This document shows positions 28,848 through 39,321 of a stretch of 64,000 nt of DNA, piece by piece. A program made the translations under genes and the position numbers. Origin of the DNA: Endotrypanum monterogeii (lineage: Eukaryota; Euglenozoa; Kinetoplastea; Trypanosomatida; Trypanosomatidae); NCBI GenBank assembly GCA_000333855.2, contig CM007324.1, positions 352,735 through 416,734 of the forward strand, given 5' to 3'. The first letter of the stretch is position 1. Each line of letters opens with the position of its first letter. The notes beneath the pieces were generated by a model. It saw only the letters and a program-made list of their open reading frames with translations. It was not told the DNA's origin and searched no databases.

Positions 28848-29195
28848 GTAGTTGAAACTCCACTGCCCCGATAACTGTTGTCGCGACGGTACTTCAGAGA
28901 GACGGGAGGAGAAAAGAGTGGAAAAAAGTGCAAAGAGGGGTTGAGCGCATGTGGAGAAGCCAGGGAAGGAGAGGGCAAGTAAACGTCGTAGTGGTGGGCG
29001 GCGGCAGCGGCAAGGCATTTGCATGTGTTCCCCCAGCGAAGACCCTCACACACACACACACACACACACACTCCCATGCCGCATTTCTGACTCACAGGCA
29101 CTTGAACACACCGAACGACGGGCCCCTGCAGTGCATTATGCCGATACCAACGATAATCGGCCACGTGACTGTGGGAGTAAATTTTTAAAAAAAAG
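28843..29195. repeat. Direct repeat, copy 1
   Basis: Runs from the start codon of the 138-aa gene to the edge of the N-gap. It matches 29275-29623 almost base for base, with a few substitutions and a different (CA)n length. Confidence 0.9.
28892..28930 (-). promoter_or_regulatory. Trans-splice acceptor of the 138-aa gene
   Basis: Minus-strand pyrimidine tract (about 28898-28930) followed by GAAG, with AG at 28892-28893. The same tract is present in the second copy at about 29324-29362. Confidence 0.55.
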
Positions 29196-29273
29196 NNNNN
29201 NNNNNNNNNNNNNNNNNNNNNNNNNNNNNNNNNNNNNNNNNNNNNNNNNNNNNNNNNNNNNNNNNNNNNNNNN
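29196..29273. other. Assembly gap (78 N) between the two repeat copies
   Basis: Unknown bases between two near-identical direct repeats. The stated size is probably nominal. A collapsed tandem duplication would hide one gene body and its 3' flank here. Confidence 0.9.
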
Positions 29274-29274
29274 C

Positions 29275-29623
29275 GACATGTAGTTGAAACTCCACTGCCC
29301 CCATAACTGTTGTCGCGACGGTGCTTCAGAGAGACGGGAGGAGAAAAGAGTGGAAAAAAGTGCAAAGAGGGGTTGAGCGCATGTGGAGAAACCAGGGAAG
29401 GAGAGGGCAAGTAAACGTCGTAGTGGTGGGCGGCGGCAGCGGCAAGGCATTTGCATGTGTTCCCCCAGCGAAGACCCTCACACACACACACACACACACT
29501 CCCATGCCGCATTTCTGACTCACAGGCACTTGAACACACCGAACGAGGGCCCCCTGCAGTGCATTATGCCGATACCAACGATAATCGGCCACGTGACTGT
29601 GGGAGAATTTTTAAAAAAAGAAA
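29275..29623. repeat. Direct repeat, copy 2
   Basis: Second copy of the 28843-29195 sequence, starting at the gap edge. Differences include GATAACTG versus CATAACTG, GTACTTC versus GTGCTTC, GAAGCCAG versus GAAACCAG, ACGACGGG versus ACGAGGGC and a shorter CA run, so it is not a simple read-through copy. Confidence 0.9.
29277..29279 (-). pseudogene. Start codon of a probable second copy, rest in assembly gap
   Basis: On the minus strand an ATG in the same context as the 138-aa gene start is followed by one Ser codon and then unknown bases. It is listed as a partial gene; whether the body is intact cannot be seen. Confidence 0.4.
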
Positions 29624-30194
29624 AGAGGAGAGAAAGTGGATGGCAGAGGAAGCCTCCTATATAATAATAATAATTATTATTATTATTATGAAAATTGCAC
29701 GTGAAGCTAGAATGGTACTCCTCTCCTCTCCTCCCCATCTCCTCTCCTACCACACGTCTAGCCGTTTCCAGTCATTCCCTCAGTTTAACTCCAGCCACGC
29801 GACATGGGTCCGAACGACGAGAGGTGTGATGGCGCGTGTTTGCGTTGAGGGCAAACACCCCCCTCTTCAGTCCGACCCCTTTATCTCCATTCCCCACCCC
29901 CTCACGCCTGTTGATGTACCTCTCGTCTTCAACATGATACGTTTCACTTTAGCAGGCTTCAAGTCCCACTGCGGATTTACGTCACATAATATCAAACCAC
30001 ACAGAAGAGACACTATTATTATATATATGTATATATAATGTAGAAATCCCGATGTACTGACGGACGAGCCGGCGTGGCCCATCGCTCCATGGACCCGCGG
30101 TGCCGCGAGAGCGGCTCAGGAGCTCGAGGTTTATAGGAGGAAGCACAAGCAACCACAGCCGCTCCAGTCACAGCTGCCCCGACAGCTCGCACGC
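29624..30194. other. Intergenic region, no gene seen
   Basis: Holds the AT palindrome, a CTCTCCTCTCC stretch near 29719-29745 and a short (TA)n at 30018-30036. It should be the 3' untranslated region of the TCF25-like gene. Confidence 0.6.
29661..29686. repeat. Perfect 26-bp AT palindrome (TAA)n/(TTA)n
   Basis: A run of ATA/TAA triplets passes directly into TTA triplets around the centre 29673/29674, making a perfect inverted repeat. Confidence 0.85.
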
Positions 30195-32864
30195 CTACGG
30201 GAATTCGGTACAGTCGTCGTCGTCGTCATTGTCGGTGTGCTCGCCCCCTTCACTGGCGACGCTATACCACTCCTGCGCCTCCATGTCATTGCTTCCCTCA
30301 GCATCGTATATCTCTGGGGTCTCTCCGTCGGCCTCGTCATGCCCAGACTCATCGTGCGCGTCGACCCCGGTGACGTCGTCGAAGTTACGTCTCACTTGGT
30401 CGAGCAGGTTGCGCAGGTACTCGTTCTCACCGAACGTGTCGAGGCTGCTCTGCAGCATCTCCACCAGACGCTGTACAGCTGCTCGATGCGCATCATCATC
30501 ATCACCGAACACTGGGCCCAAGGCGAGCTCCGCAGGCTCGGGCTCAAGCAGATCAGCAGGAATCGGCGCGACACTAGCACCCATGACGGAATCACGGGTG
30601 ACATCGCGGTAGCGTGAGTGAACACCATGGGTGGAGGGCCACATTCCCTCAGCGCTCTCCTGCGTGCCACCGCCGCCGCAAAAAGTGCCGATGCAAGTCG
30701 CAGGCTCCGAGAGCATGCGCTGCAGGACACGCCGGAGAAGTCCGACGCACTCACCCAACTTCCACAACTCCTCGTGGCGGGCTACGAACAACTCCGCGAG
30801 GCGCCTGCTGAGCCCGGCCTCCTCGGCGCTGCTGAGGCCGCTCTCGGCCTGAAATTGCAGCTCCAGCCAAACACTCGCCTGCGACGTAGAGAAAACAGTT
30901 TTAGCCTCGCCTCCGCACACCACGTCAATACCGCCCAGCGCATCGACAAGGCGAACAGCTGCCTGGGGGAAGTGCAACATGGCTGCCGAGAGCAGCTCCA
31001 CGGCGGGCGGAGTTACTTCCAGATAACCACGCTGTGCACCCGTGAGCCCACGAAGGACTTTGGACGGCCGGACCGCAGCACCGCTCGCCTCGTCTGAGCG
31101 CTGACGCTCTTCCTCCCGTTCGATGAAGTGCTTCGCCAGCGCCCAGCTGAACGCATAATTGGGAAGTCGCAGCACGTCCTCGGCAAGTGTGACGTCACCC
31201 AACGTCATTCCCGCAGCCCTCAAAGCCTCCCTCACTCCCGCCTCCGAGGAGGCAGTAGTAGCGCTGGGCTGGACCTTCTTGTACGTGGTACACACCGCGA
31301 AGGCGCGGTGGCGCATTTCCAACAGCCACACCCACCGCTTCGCTCGCAGCGCGGTGTAGTCGAGCAGCAGCAGCATACCACACGGGTCGAGTGGGTCGAG
31401 AGAGAGAAGGCATCGAGTGCGCTCGTAGGCAGTGCGTAGGCAGCCACGCTTCAGTGCCGAATGCACGCCGCGTTGCATGACTTGGAAGATGAGTGTGTTG
31501 GCACTGCGGTGACGCGGGAGCTGCCGAGTTTCCCACGTTCCAGAAAGAGCGAAGCGGCGCAGCACGACACCGACTTGGTAGAGAGCGACATCCAACAGCT
31601 CTGCAGCGAAAGCGCTCTCCCCAGTTGCCTCCATTGCGTAGACGCAGCGTAGAATAGTTGGAATGTGGTACACACGATTACGCGCAAGGCAGTCGATGAG
31701 GTCCTGCACACCACCCAGGCGCTCCTGACAGGCTTCCAACGACGCCTGTGCACGCTGAAAGGCGTTGGATGAGCAGGCGAGGAGGTACACGCGACACATC
31801 TCGCCTCCCTCGTCGTGCACCTCCTCCGTCGTGAGAAAAATACCAAGGGAGTCGTACGGGATCCAGCGATAGCGATTCGGCGTAGCGAAGGCGCTATGTA
31901 CAAACCTAATTGTCAAGTGATGTGCCGGAAAGAAGGAGACGCTGCCGGTGTCCCGCACGCGGCCGTCAGCCCGACGGTGTGGCGTGCGACCGTCACCGAC
32001 GTCCTCCACAGCGTCCGCACCAAACATACGAATTCTCTCCAGGCGTGTGTCCAGCTGATTGGCGTCACAGGCCATCACAAGAGAAAGAAATGATACCTCG
32101 CCACCAACGCCGAGTGCGGCTGCACCGCCGCCCGCCCGTCTCGCACTCATCATAGAAGAAGCTCCGGCCAGCATCGAGGTGCCGGTCGGGCAATGCTCAA
32201 CTACTGGACTGCCCACGACCCCCCTGCTGGCGGGGTCAACCTTCTCAACCTCGCGCCGCGCCAAGACGGCGTCGAGCAGTGCTTCCTCCTCCGCCTGCCG
32301 CTCTCGCTGCTGCTGTCGCTGTTTTTCCCGTCGCAGCCTCTTCTTTTCTGCTTTTCTCCGCCTCTTCTCATCCTCGAGGGCTGCGGACGCGGCATCCCCT
32401 GCAGAGGCGGAAGCGTCTTCCTCCGTTGACGCCTTCCTTCCGTTCCGCTTTGTCGCGCTGCTACTGCCCGTGTGATCATCACCCTCGCTGACCTCCTCCC
32501 AGTCATCGGAGGCCGTGCCAACCGCCGGCGGCGACGGTGCTGAAACGAGGGACATTGTCTCGACAGCCTCTCTCTCGCCTTTTGGGGATGTCCGGGGTTC
32601 ACTCCCCCCGGTCAGGGCGTCGCCAGGAAACAGCTCAGTCTTGGGTAGCGGCGATGCTGCAGATGTTGCTGTGATGTGAGCTGGAGCATCGACAGTTTCT
32701 TTTTTTTTCTCCTTCTTCAACTTTTTCTTGTGCTGACGATAGTGATCCGGTTTTTTTAACTGCATTGTATCAGGTACCGCATCGTCGTCATCGGATGCGT
32801 CCGCATCGAGACCGGTTGCACGATCGACCAGCTCCTGCAAACGGCGCAGCTGCCGAGAGGACAT
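30195..32864 (-). CDS. TCF25 / Rqc1 homologue
   Basis: This 889-residue protein belongs to the TCF25 (Nulp1) family; the yeast member Rqc1 works in ribosome-associated quality control, helping to mark stalled nascent chains. The N-terminus MSSRQLRRLQEL followed by an Asp run matches the family start. Residues 35-60 are Lys-rich, and a charged helix rich in Glu/Arg/Gln lies at about 150-190. The conserved helical-repeat domain spans about 305-700: FVHSAFATPNRYRW near 311, RTAYERTRCLLSLDPLDP near 478-495, LPNYAFSWALAKHF near 580 and LHFPQAAVRLVDALG near 640. The C-terminal tail is acidic. The start at 32864 is chosen because it gives the family N-terminus; the 82 codons open upstream have no family features. 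No AG lies between the nearest pyrimidine tract and the ATG, so the acceptor is probably further upstream. Confidence 0.9.
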   Translation of the reverse strand: MSSRQLRRLQELVDRATGLDADASDDDDAVPDTMQLKKPDHYRQHKKKLKKEKKKETVDAPAHITATSAASPLPKTELFPGDALTGGSEPRTSPKGEREAVETMSLVSAPSPPAVGTASDDWEEVSEGDDHTGSSSATKRNGRKASTEEDASASAGDAASAALEDEKRRRKAEKKRLRREKQRQQQRERQAEEEALLDAVLARREVEKVDPASRGVVGSPVVEHCPTGTSMLAGASSMMSARRAGGGAAALGVGGEVSFLSLVMACDANQLDTRLERIRMFGADAVEDVGDGRTPHRRADGRVRDTGSVSFFPAHHLTIRFVHSAFATPNRYRWIPYDSLGIFLTTEEVHDEGGEMCRVYLLACSSNAFQRAQASLEACQERLGGVQDLIDCLARNRVYHIPTILRCVYAMEATGESAFAAELLDVALYQVGVVLRRFALSGTWETRQLPRHRSANTLIFQVMQRGVHSALKRGCLRTAYERTRCLLSLDPLDPCGMLLLLDYTALRAKRWVWLLEMRHRAFAVCTTYKKVQPSATTASSEAGVREALRAAGMTLGDVTLAEDVLRLPNYAFSWALAKHFIEREEERQRSDEASGAAVRPSKVLRGLTGAQRGYLEVTPPAVELLSAAMLHFPQAAVRLVDALGGIDVVCGGEAKTVFSTSQASVWLELQFQAESGLSSAEEAGLSRRLAELFVARHEELWKLGECVGLLRRVLQRMLSEPATCIGTFCGGGGTQESAEGMWPSTHGVHSRYRDVTRDSVMGASVAPIPADLLEPEPAELALGPVFGDDDDAHRAAVQRLVEMLQSSLDTFGENEYLRNLLDQVRRNFDDVTGVDAHDESGHDEADGETPEIYDAEGSNDMEAQEWYSVASEGGEHTDNDDDDDCTEFP

Positions 32865-33330
32865 TATAGGTTCAGCGCGTACACACAATATCCAGAAAAG
32901 AGAGTAGCGCACCTGTAGAGCTAACAAGGGGGGCTGTGGGACGAGGTACGTGTGTGACCTACAGCCTCCGATAACAGTCTCGGCGGTAGTATTCGTATAT
33001 GTGGCCCACGTCAAGAGGCAGCATAAGAAAAGGAAAGGGGGGGAGGGAGGGCCGACACCAGCTCCGTCGCCGGACACACACTCACAGATGAAGTAATCGG
33101 AAAAAAACAAAGTAGATAAGAAAGTGTATTATTAAACGTTCAATAACCTCCCCTGAACTTGAAGACGAAAACGTGTCCGTAATACATCGAACAAGTGCAC
33201 GTGTACGTGTACGCGTGGACACACGCGCAGAGAGAAAGAGAGAGCGGCATGCACAATTCGGGCAAAAGAACGGAGACGGGAGACGGTGGCGGAAAAAAAA
33301 AAAGAGGCAACATAAAAAGTAGAGGCAGAA

Positions 33331-33371
<41 letters not shown>

Positions 33372-33769
33372 GTCTCAGGATATCTGTGACGTGGGCCGCC
33401 CCCCCCCCGCGCCGCAAAGTGTACCAGAAGGAGTCACATCGTGGGCAAGTAGGAACGCACATAACGGGGAAAGAAATCCACTGTGTCGTGTCCCATAAGA
33501 AAAGATGCACATTATTATTATTATTATTATTATTGTATTTGTATGTGTTGAAGTGAAATATGGTTGGGGGATCTAAAAACTCAACAAAACGAGATATCTC
33601 GATAACACCGGATCAAGAGGGGGGCGGGGAGGGACGTAAAGTGTTCAAGTAGAGCAGAAGGTCACGGGAACACCATTCAGCCGTGCGGTTGTGTGCAATG
33701 GGAGGAGACACACATATGTACTGCACTGTTTTTATTTATTTGTTCTTCTCTGGGAGGTATTTTCGCTGG
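32865..33769. other. Intergenic region, no gene seen
   Basis: Contains a G run at 33037-33048, (TA)n at 33334-33367, a C run at 33401-33409, (ATT)n at 33511-33534 and AT-rich sequence. It spans the leader of the TCF25-like gene and the 3' flank of the large coiled-coil gene. Confidence 0.6.
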
Positions 33770-36700
33770 TTAGCGAGGCACTGAGAATGCGCGTAAAGAG
33801 GGCGGCCGCGCTGGTGAACAGCTTCCATCGACGCTGCCGCGTCTCGTACTGAGGGAATGCCCTGACAGTCCATACCCCGTCGAAATAGAGCGCTGCTCCT
33901 CCCCCCAAACCTTTACGCAGGCCGGGGCAGTGGGAAGAGAGGCTGGTGGGCTGGCAGACAGCGATGGTGACCGTTGCAGAGAAAAGCCGGTCCACTGTGA
34001 GACGTTATACATGTGTTCACAAGTAGTTGCGGTCACAGCGGGCACCGGCGGACTGCATGAGCCCGACAAGTCGCCTGCTGGTGCAGGTTGCAACCGCCGC
34101 AACGGTGTTGACGAGCTCCCGCTTCGCGTCTGCACACCAAGCGGACTTAACCGAGACCTCTCCGCCGGCGTTTGAGTCTGAGCTACAGATGCCGTGGAAG
34201 GGCAACAATTGCTGGATGCAGGTTTCTGTTCATTCTGCTGTTCATTTTCCCGATGACGTCGCAGCGCGCTGACCGCCCCAGACGTAGGTGAGGGGAAGAC
34301 CGCAACGACGGACGACCTCCTCTTCTCGCCACTGCTCACCCGTGCCAGCGAAGAGGACTCTGCGGGAATGCGGTTGTAGACATTGTCAGGCGCAGTCTCA
34401 CCTCCCAAGTACAATGCCGAGGACGCCACGCCGCGCAACCGAGAAGTCCCTGTTTGTGGTTGTGTGATGACGGGGACTTTGACAAACTGCACATCACTGC
34501 ACTGCTGTAAACGTGCCACCTCTAGCGCCAGATGCTGCACAGCAGAGACGATGTGCTGGCGTAAATATGAAAGACAAGACGGGGTAGTGAGGCATTGCGC
34601 TCGCTGAGAGGCACCATCACGCGAGGGAGATGATGCAGGCAACGCCAACGAGGTAGCTGCTGACGTCGTCGGACTGGAGGGTGCAACACCCGCGGTCGCC
34701 AGGCGCGCCGACACTGACGACAGCGCGGTTGTTCGGCGAGTGTGGGTGCGCGAGTGTGAGGACGCATTGACAACCTTCTTGCAGACGTCGCCTCTCGAAG
34801 GCGTTGCCTCCGCCCGCTCAACCACGATCTCCTCCACCACTGGCGCCTTCTCGCCGTGAGCAAACAGCTGCTTTGCGGTCGGAGAAACGCCACCTCCGGT
34901 GTGCACAACACCGAAGCCCTCGTCATTGCCTGCGACGTCAAAAGATTCGGGAAGCGGAGGCGCGCGGGCGATGTCGCCAATCGTCTTCAGGGTTGTCTTC
35001 TCCACCTGCACGTGTAGTATCAGCTGCTCTTCCAAGGTCGCACATCGGTGCTTGGCATCCACCATCATCTCTGTAAGTGCACGATGCTTCGCCTCCAGGC
35101 TCGAGACAAGAGCCTCTAGAGACGCTTGCTCTGTCCTCCACATCTCCGCGGCAGACTCATGTGCTGCCTTCATTGTCTCAACGACGTTACGTAACTCTGT
35201 CAACTGCAATAGCTGCTCGTGCCCTTCCTGCTGCTGCTGCTGATGCTGGGCCGCCTCACGGGCATGATGCGTCTCCAACTGTACAATGGCCGAGGTGTAC
35301 TTCTCTTCCAGTTCCTTCAGCTGATCCGTCAGACCTCTCAAGTCCCCTGCCTGCTCGGCGCACTTGGCCTGCTCCCTGGTAAAAGACGATTCTGCTGCTT
35401 CTCTCAGCCGCGCAGCCTCATCCGCACGGGCCGCGCTGCGCTCGGCAGCCGACTTCGCCTCTGCCAAAGCGCCCTCGGCGTTTTTCTGCGCAGCCGTCGC
35501 CGCCGCAGACGATGCCGTCAGCTCTCGCAGCTGCGCCTCCAGCTCCTCACGCAGGAGCATAGCGGTCTCCGCCTGAGCCTCACACTCCAGTCGCCGCTTT
35601 TCTGCGGCGAGCACCTCTCGGCGAGTGACTTGTAAATCATTTTCCCACTTATCCATCGAGAGTGTGCGCCACTGGCACTCCGCTTGCGCCTCCCTCAGCT
35701 CTGCTCTTACCCGGTCCAGCTCCAATTTGAGGTAGCGGCAAGCCTGCTCCAGCTTCGCTACAGTAGCGCCCGGTACACCAGGACTCCAACCGCTGCCTGC
35801 GGCATCGACCTCTCTACTGGAAGACAACTTCTGTCTCCTGGAAAGCAGAGACAAGACGCACCGGTGAAGGTCTCGTACCATTACTATCGCTCGAGAGCCC
35901 TGTTGTCGCAGCTCGTGTGACGCACTGCTTGTCGACGGATAGTCTGTGAGGGATTTCGCAGGTGGTTCACGGACCGCCAAGCGCACTGGCTGACGCGGCG
36001 ACGACGTCCGTGCACGCCTCCGCCCCGTTACAGGCTCGGGGGACGGGGACGGTCCCAGCGCTCGGTGATTGCGAGGCGTCGGCGATGAGACGCTCCGGTG
36101 CTTGGCATTTGCAGCCGTAGTGGTACGTGGAAAAAGTCGCCCATGGCTCACATCATACCCGTCGTCCGAGGACAACATTTCCAGCGTGCGAGTCGCTGAG
36201 CTCGAGCGAGAGCTAGACTCAGAGACTGCAAGGCAACCTTGCGGCCCATCGAGCTCGTGTTCATGATCGTCCTCGTAGATGAGCGTGCTGTTGACGTCAT
36301 CCCCACGCCGACAAGGGAGAGATCTGTGATGGTCGCGCAAAGATAATGTGGGGGAAGGAGACCTCAAACGCGTGCGTCCATTTGCTTTGGGGGAAAGATG
36401 TCCCTTGGTCATCATCAGTAAGTCTTGTAGTGACTGCAGCACACGCCCCTGGTCCACTGAGGCCGCTCGCACGGTATCCCACGCTGCTCTCGCCTCATCC
36501 TTAAGTAATCTTTTTTGCTGTTCAAGATGTGCAAGGCGATGCATGCGCCGTCGTATTTCGTCTGTCTGCCGCTGAAGCGCGTCGCGCGCGACCGTCAGCG
36601 CTGCTTCGGTCTTTTCCTTTTCGGTCGTCAGTGCACGTGCCTCGGATTGCTGCTTCTCGGAGACTTCACGTAGCCGCGCCGCCTGCTCTGCGATTGTGGC

Positions 36701-38188
36701 GTCCCGTTCCCGCAAGGCACTCTCCATTGAGGTCATGTTCTGCGCCAGCTGACCCATTCTCAGATGAATTTCGGCATAATCCACCTCCGCCTCCACACAT
36801 TTCTTCGAAGCGCCCTCTCGCAGCGCGGCCAGCTCTTTTTTCTGCTGTGTAAGACACGCTTCCTTCTCCCGCAAATCCTGATCTGCCTGGTCAAGCTGAG
36901 CCTCGAGGGTCTTCAGGCGCTTCTCATAGCGCGTACGTTGTGCCTCCCACTCGACCGCGTCGCTCTTCAGCACGGTACGCTGCTGCTCCTTCAGAGCATC
37001 CCGTGCATGACATAGGTCGACCTCCAGTCGTTTTATCGTGCTCCTCTGCACCTCGTCCATGTGGCGCGCCTTTTGGAGGGCCTGCCTCAGCTCCTCGCAA
37101 TCCTCCGCTGCTTTAGTGAATTTCTCCTCGAGTGCTGCCCTGTCAGCGCACACGGCGTTGTAGGCTTCCATGAGCTCGGCGTGGCTACTCGCCTGTTCCT
37201 CAACCTCCCTACTCACCTGCTGAAGCACCGCCTCCTCCTCGGCGTCTCTCTCCTGCTCGTATCGTCGCAGAGCTGCGTCGACAACGGCCTCCATGTCAGC
37301 GCGTGTCACCACGGCTGTCGCCTCACCCTCCGTGTTGTCCTCTCTCGTCTCCAACCCCTCGAGGCCACGCCCCCTCGCCGCCGCGTTGCTGGCCTGGTGA
37401 ACGCTTCTCGTAGCGGGTTCTAGAGGCGACGACGCACGGGTATGAGAGAAATGACGAACGGAAGACGTCTCGGCTACTGGCAGCAACGCTTGCTGGGCAG
37501 CCTCCACATCAGCGGAAAGGCTACGAGACGGTGAGACGAGGTTGAGTATCGCGGGGGATGAAGAAGATGCTTTAAAATCGACATCCTCAATCCGCCCATC
37601 GACTTTACGGGAATCAGCGTTACGCTTGTTGCGATGTACGTCCTTTCTGTCGCGCTGCTGATGCAAAGAGTGCTCCACAGAAGGGCATGTCGTCGCCCCA
37701 GGCGCGGAGGCGCACAGACGTCCACGAGATCGATGCGGGGGAGGAGAATCAGAGGACTGTCTCAGATGAGAAGATACCCGACCTGCACTTTTTCCGTTGG
37801 GTGTCATAAAATCCAACGCACTAGGCTCTGCGCGTGAATGCGGCTTGACAATCGATACCGCACCCGGGGAGTCTAAGGCCAATGGCACATTCCCGCGACC
37901 ACCCCGAAGAGTGGACTGAGTCTGCGACGGCGCTGGTCTATCAGCAGACGTGGCCGTGTAAGTAACTGAAAAAGATGAAGTAGGGGCTGCAGCTGGACGC
38001 CTCACGGAGCCCACGATGCCTGCGTCACATTTTCCCGCCAGCTCCGGGGATGCGGTATCCATCAGTATCTCGAGCGCTGAGCGCACGACGCGCCGACCAG
38101 AGCTACCACCCCTACTGCCGCTGTGCCCTATCCCTGCAGCAGCAGCGGCAGTCGACGTCATGCGACTTGGCGTGGTGAAGGCAGACAT
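33770..38188 (-). CDS. Large coiled-coil protein, 1472 aa
   Basis: No named family is recognised. Residues 1-290 are disordered and rich in Ser, Arg and Pro. A first long coiled coil spans about 296-592 (EELRQALQKARHM, LEAQLDQADQDLREKEA and similar heptads). A Ser/Arg/Pro linker with many SPxP and RxxSP sites spans about 592-800. A second coiled coil runs about 805-1070 (LKLELDRVRAELREAQAE to KTTLKTIGDIA). The last 400 residues are disordered. No motor, kinase or membrane segment is present. The shape suits a cytoskeletal scaffold such as a basal-body, flagellar or cell-cortex protein, but this is inference from architecture only. The start is the first ATG, with a (CA)n stretch on the coding strand just upstream in place of a clear pyrimidine tract; a second Met at codon 10 is possible. 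Confidence 0.85.
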   Translation of the reverse strand: MSAFTTPSRMTSTAAAAAGIGHSGSRGGSSGRRVVRSALEILMDTASPELAGKCDAGIVGSVRRPAAAPTSSFSVTYTATSADRPAPSQTQSTLRGGRGNVPLALDSPGAVSIVKPHSRAEPSALDFMTPNGKSAGRVSSHLRQSSDSPPPHRSRGRLCASAPGATTCPSVEHSLHQQRDRKDVHRNKRNADSRKVDGRIEDVDFKASSSSPAILNLVSPSRSLSADVEAAQQALLPVAETSSVRHFSHTRASSPLEPATRSVHQASNAAARGRGLEGLETREDNTEGEATAVVTRADMEAVVDAALRRYEQERDAEEEAVLQQVSREVEEQASSHAELMEAYNAVCADRAALEEKFTKAAEDCEELRQALQKARHMDEVQRSTIKRLEVDLCHARDALKEQQRTVLKSDAVEWEAQRTRYEKRLKTLEAQLDQADQDLREKEACLTQQKKELAALREGASKKCVEAEVDYAEIHLRMGQLAQNMTSMESALRERDATIAEQAARLREVSEKQQSEARALTTEKEKTEAALTVARDALQRQTDEIRRRMHRLAHLEQQKRLLKDEARAAWDTVRAASVDQGRVLQSLQDLLMMTKGHLSPKANGRTRLRSPSPTLSLRDHHRSLPCRRGDDVNSTLIYEDDHEHELDGPQGCLAVSESSSRSSSATRTLEMLSSDDGYDVSHGRLFPRTTTAANAKHRSVSSPTPRNHRALGPSPSPEPVTGRRRARTSSPRQPVRLAVREPPAKSLTDYPSTSSASHELRQQGSRAIVMVRDLHRCVLSLLSRRQKLSSSREVDAAGSGWSPGVPGATVAKLEQACRYLKLELDRVRAELREAQAECQWRTLSMDKWENDLQVTRREVLAAEKRRLECEAQAETAMLLREELEAQLRELTASSAAATAAQKNAEGALAEAKSAAERSAARADEAARLREAAESSFTREQAKCAEQAGDLRGLTDQLKELEEKYTSAIVQLETHHAREAAQHQQQQQEGHEQLLQLTELRNVVETMKAAHESAAEMWRTEQASLEALVSSLEAKHRALTEMMVDAKHRCATLEEQLILHVQVEKTTLKTIGDIARAPPLPESFDVAGNDEGFGVVHTGGGVSPTAKQLFAHGEKAPVVEEIVVERAEATPSRGDVCKKVVNASSHSRTHTRRTTALSSVSARLATAGVAPSSPTTSAATSLALPASSPSRDGASQRAQCLTTPSCLSYLRQHIVSAVQHLALEVARLQQCSDVQFVKVPVITQPQTGTSRLRGVASSALYLGGETAPDNVYNRIPAESSSLARVSSGEKRRSSVVAVFPSPTSGAVSALRRHRENEQQNEQKPASSNCCPSTASVAQTQTPAERSRLSPLGVQTRSGSSSTPLRRLQPAPAGDLSGSCSPPVPAVTATTCEHMYNVSQWTGFSLQRSPSLSASPPASLPTAPACVKVWGEEQRSISTGYGLSGHSLSTRRGSVDGSCSPARPPSLRAFSVPR

Positions 38189-39321
38189 CCATCAAATAAT
38201 GTAGGGATGTCGCGTTGGTGTGTGTGTGTGTGTGTGTGTGTGTGTGGACTCGGGTAAATCAAGTAGCTGTGCAAACTAAAGCAATGGCTGCCAAAGTAGT
38301 GAAGCACGTCTATAAGTTGTCTATGGGTATCCCTGGAATGTACCAACTATATGTATGTGTTATATATATATATATATATATATAGATATATTATAGGTGT
38401 GCAAGTGAGTCTATATCCGATTGCATCAACGTATCCCCCGCCCTCCCTCCCCCGGATCACCAGCGAAGTGGAAATTGCGGTGCGAATTCCAACTAGGAAG
38501 ACGCGCGGTGCCCCCCGCTCCCCCCCCGTCTCGTCCCCAGGCGTCCTTTACTGCCGCGTGGGCTCCCCTTCGCAGTCGGTGGGGGCTTCTGTGAATGCTG
38601 CTGCAGCTTCGGTGTGCGAGAGGGAAAAAGAAGGCGCAAAGGCATGCGCGGTAGATCTAGAAAAAGAGGAACATGGGAACATGAAGTCACTGAAGAGACA
38701 TGGGAAAAACGCATATGCATAATATATACACATATATATATATATGTGTATATGGTGTGTGGGTTTGTGTGTCGTAGCAGAATCACTGCTCGTGTACACG
38801 GAGGTAGCCGCTACTATCACTTGCTTCTCACCCGGTGCTATCACAGACGATAGACCGACCACAGCGGAGATGTCCATGCAAACAGCGGCAGTGGAAGGAA
38901 AGCAGGATACAAAATGACTGACACGGCGCTCACGCAGCTCGTGTCAGAGCACAGGTGTCGCCTGTCTCAGCGTAGGCTCAATAATGTACGTCCGTCTCAC
39001 CTCTCCCCCAATACCGAAACAGGACCGCATATATCTTTATATACGTGTGTCTGTGTGTGTGGGGGGGGGGGCGGGGGGGGGGGCATCTAGCTGTGCAATA
39101 CTTTCTTCTCAGCGGTAGAGGTAGAGGGGGGTGCGGGAGGTGAGGGAGCGGGAAGAGGAACAAATCCGATGCCCAAGGACCAACTAGATAATACACCCCC
39201 TTGAAGAAAAGATGGTAAAGGCCAGCAACTCTTAGGGCAGAGGAGGAGGAAGCGGAGGAGAGGGATGGCCGCCGCAGCCACGGAGTGCCAACTCCCTTTC
39301 CATTTGTCCTGGAGCGCAAAG
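38189..39321. other. Intergenic region, no gene seen
   Basis: Holds (TG)n at 38218-38247, (TA)n at 38361-38383 and 38727-38745, (TG)n near 39046-39060 and a pair of 11-base G runs at 39061-39083. It spans the leader of the large coiled-coil gene and the 3' flank of the 103-aa gene. Confidence 0.6.

Noticed and set aside
28826..29539. Minus-strand frame crossing the 29196-29273 gap
   Set aside because: The flanks are the duplicated leader sequence with HTHT/VCVC from CA repeats; the frame is open by chance through the N bases.
33418..33640. Possible small genes in the TCF25/coiled-coil spacer
   Set aside because: Frames are short, AT-repeat driven and not conserved in character.
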